Source of the DNA: an uncultured Gemmatimonadota bacterium | Lineage (GTDB): Bacteria; Gemmatimonadota; Gemmatimonadetes; Gemmatimonadales; GWC2-71-9 | Length of the DNA: 7,130 bases | Reading direction: 5' to 3' | Assembly: GCA_913009915.1 (NCBI GenBank) | Contig: CAJVYZ010000133.1 | Location: forward strand, 1-7,130 | Part shown: positions 6,272 through 7,130 of the stretch, piece by piece | Position numbering within the stretch: position 1 is the first letter of the stretch | Layout: every line of letters begins with the position of its first letter | Position numbers and translations under genes: made by a program | The notes under the pieces: generated by a model | Database searches by the model: none | Seen by the model: the letters and a program-made list of their open reading frames with translations, nothing else | What the model was told of the DNA's origin: nothing

Positions 6272-6306
6272 GCGAATGGCGAACAGTGGACGGCGGTCGG
6301 AGGGCG
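6272..6306. repeat. Heptad array in the divergent spacer
   Basis: Five in-phase 7-mers can be read on the plus strand: GCGAATG, GCGAACA, GTGGACG, GCGGTCG and GAGGGCG. On the minus strand, shifted phase, they contain CCGACCG and CCGTCCA, which are exact units of the arrays at 4435-4462 and 1663-1704. The array lies between the divergent DUF99 and membrane-protein genes. Confidence 0.65.
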
Positions 6307-6333
6307 CCGCCATCACCGCACCCCGCACCCCTC

Positions 6334-6347
6334 TGGTAAACTATCTT
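6334..6347 (+). promoter_or_regulatory. Possible promoter -10 region for the membrane protein
   Basis: A small AT-rich island holds TGGTAAACT, an extended -10-like TG-n-TAAACT, overlapping TATCTT. Each hexamer matches TATAAT at four of six positions. It lies about 30 bases before the ATG at 6375. There is no clear -35, so support is weak and rests mainly on base composition and position. Confidence 0.25.
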
Positions 6348-6374
6348 ACTGCAAGCCCCTCTTCCCGAGGAACC

Positions 6375-7130
6375 ATGAGCCTGTTCCGCATCCGCAAGGC
6401 CCTGGCCCTGGCCGCGCTGGCGACCCTGGGATTGCTGATCGTCACGGCCGACTTGCGATTCCCGGACGGGTCGCTGCAGCGGTCCACCGTGGCGTTTTGG
6501 GCGCTTTTGGTGCCGTTGCTGGCCACCATGGTGGCGTTTGCCAGCGAGCGAACTTGGAGTCGATGGCCCGTGCTGGCCGTGGCCATCGCGGTGCTCCCTT
6601 GGTCCATGGCTTTCCTCCTGGGCCCGACCTATGGCGCTCCCACGTTCCGTGCCCAACTGGCACTCCTTGCTGGGGTCGTTCTCTTGCTGAGTAGCACGGG
6701 GAAGGGCATGGCACAGCGTTATGAAGGCAAGACCAAGGGAGTCGCTTGGGGCGGAGCCAGGATGTCGCTGGTCTCCTGGACCATCGCGGCCAACCTGGCT
6801 TCGATCCTGACGCTGTACCTGTTCGTGGCCGGATACCAAGCCAGCACGCCATGGGTCATCGGGATTCCGGCCGTCCTTCTCGTGGGACTCCTCGTCGGCG
6901 TGCGGCTGCTGGCCTACCAGAAGACAGCAGGCCTCCTCCTGGTCGGAGTCTGCTGCATCCTGTTCCTGCCGACCGGCGCCTACTTCGTGTGGCGGGAAGC
7001 ACAGTACGCCGGTGAGGCGATGTTGTTCGCAGTGGCGTTCGCCCCCGGCGTCCTGACCGGATGGGCCTGTCTCCTGGTGTTCGGCAGACCGTTGTTGCGG
7101 CATCTAGATCGGAAGCGCGTCGGGGAGGGG
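6375..7130 (+). CDS. Polytopic membrane protein, incomplete at 3' end
   Basis: An open frame of 252 codons runs off the right end without a stop. ATG 6375 is preceded by GAGGA (6367-6371), only 3 bases away, a short but usable Shine-Dalgarno spacing. The product begins with a basic segment (RIRK) and then shows about eight hydrophobic stretches, near residues 9-25, 37-56, 64-82, 94-107, 130-153, 159-180, 185-206 and 214-236, linked by short loops; the loop at 108-128 is basic (GKGMAQRYEGKTKG) and probably cytoplasmic. I see no transporter or enzyme motif and cannot name a family. Codons after about residue 244 (DRKRVGEG) come from the adapter-like sequence and should be ignored, so the real C-terminus is unknown. 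It is transcribed divergently from DUF99 and shows no link to it beyond position. Confidence 0.75.
   Translation, partial: MSLFRIRKALALAALATLGLLIVTADLRFPDGSLQRSTVAFWALLVPLLATMVAFASERTWSRWPVLAVAIAVLPWSMAFLLGPTYGAPTFRAQLALLAGVVLLLSSTGKGMAQRYEGKTKGVAWGGARMSLVSWTIAANLASILTLYLFVAGYQASTPWVIGIPAVLLVGLLVGVRLLAYQKTAGLLLVGVCCILFLPTGAYFVWREAQYAGEAMLFAVAFAPGVLTGWACLLVFGRPLLRHLDRKRVGEG
7106..7130 (+). other. Probable Illumina adapter remnant at contig end
   Basis: The last 25 bases begin AGATCGGAAG and continue with GCGTCG and later AGGG, in the order and spacing of the Illumina TruSeq universal adapter read-through sequence. By direct comparison 21 of 25 positions agree. All four mismatches are A or T in the adapter changed to C or G here, three of them to G, as expected from low-quality base calls near read ends. 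The translated tail DRKRVGEG resembles the adapter-derived protein tails seen in draft assemblies. This is an artefact and not part of the genome. Confidence 0.85.

Noticed and set aside
6249..7103. Minus-strand open frame of 284 codons opposite the membrane protein
   Set aside because: Its product is Gln/His/Arg/Gly-rich and motif-free, while the plus strand has a start with a Shine-Dalgarno site and a regular pattern of hydrophobic helices.

Overview
This is a GC-rich bacterial window of 7130 bases. The large kinase gene is a canonical Ser/Thr kinase domain fused to a TolB/PD40-type propeller, of the kind very common in Gemmatimonadota and some Acidobacteriota. I infer an uncultivated Gemmatimonadota-like bacterium with moderate confidence; there is no rRNA or other marker gene to settle it. 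The right edge carries what looks like a degraded Illumina adapter, so the window probably ends at a contig end and the flanking bases deserve caution.

Layout. 1-498: no supportable gene, only a short hairpin and a weak heptad-repeat patch. 499-936 (+): small secreted lipoprotein with a lipocalin-like beta pattern. 956-1597 (+): the C-terminal half of a PilT twitching-motility ATPase that lacks its Walker A half. 1598-1834: spacer with two kinds of tandem repeat, running into the 5' end of the kinase. 1835-4429 (+): membrane-anchored serine/threonine kinase with an extracytoplasmic beta-propeller; its glycine-rich loop begins upstream of the only canonical start codon, so the 5' end is probably frameshifted. 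4463-6213 (-): three genes in one direction, DUF99 (endonuclease V-like fold), a DinB/DUF1569-like protein, and hypoxanthine phosphoribosyltransferase (hpt); the last two are separated by a single base. 6375-7130 (+): a polytopic membrane protein running off the window, with its last residues encoded by the adapter-like sequence.

How it fits together. The minus-strand cluster is the only set that looks operonic: purine salvage (hpt) translationally coupled to a DinB-like protein, with a DUF99 protein upstream. The plus-strand genes look like independent units. Four spacers carry degenerate arrays with a 7-bp period that share exact heptads, which suggests a dispersed intergenic repeat family. 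I see no CRISPR array, insertion sequence, phage gene, toxin-antitoxin pair or defence cassette. The notable items are the adapter-like end, the two damaged 5' ends (pilT and kinase), the heptad arrays, and the DUF99-hpt neighbourhood.
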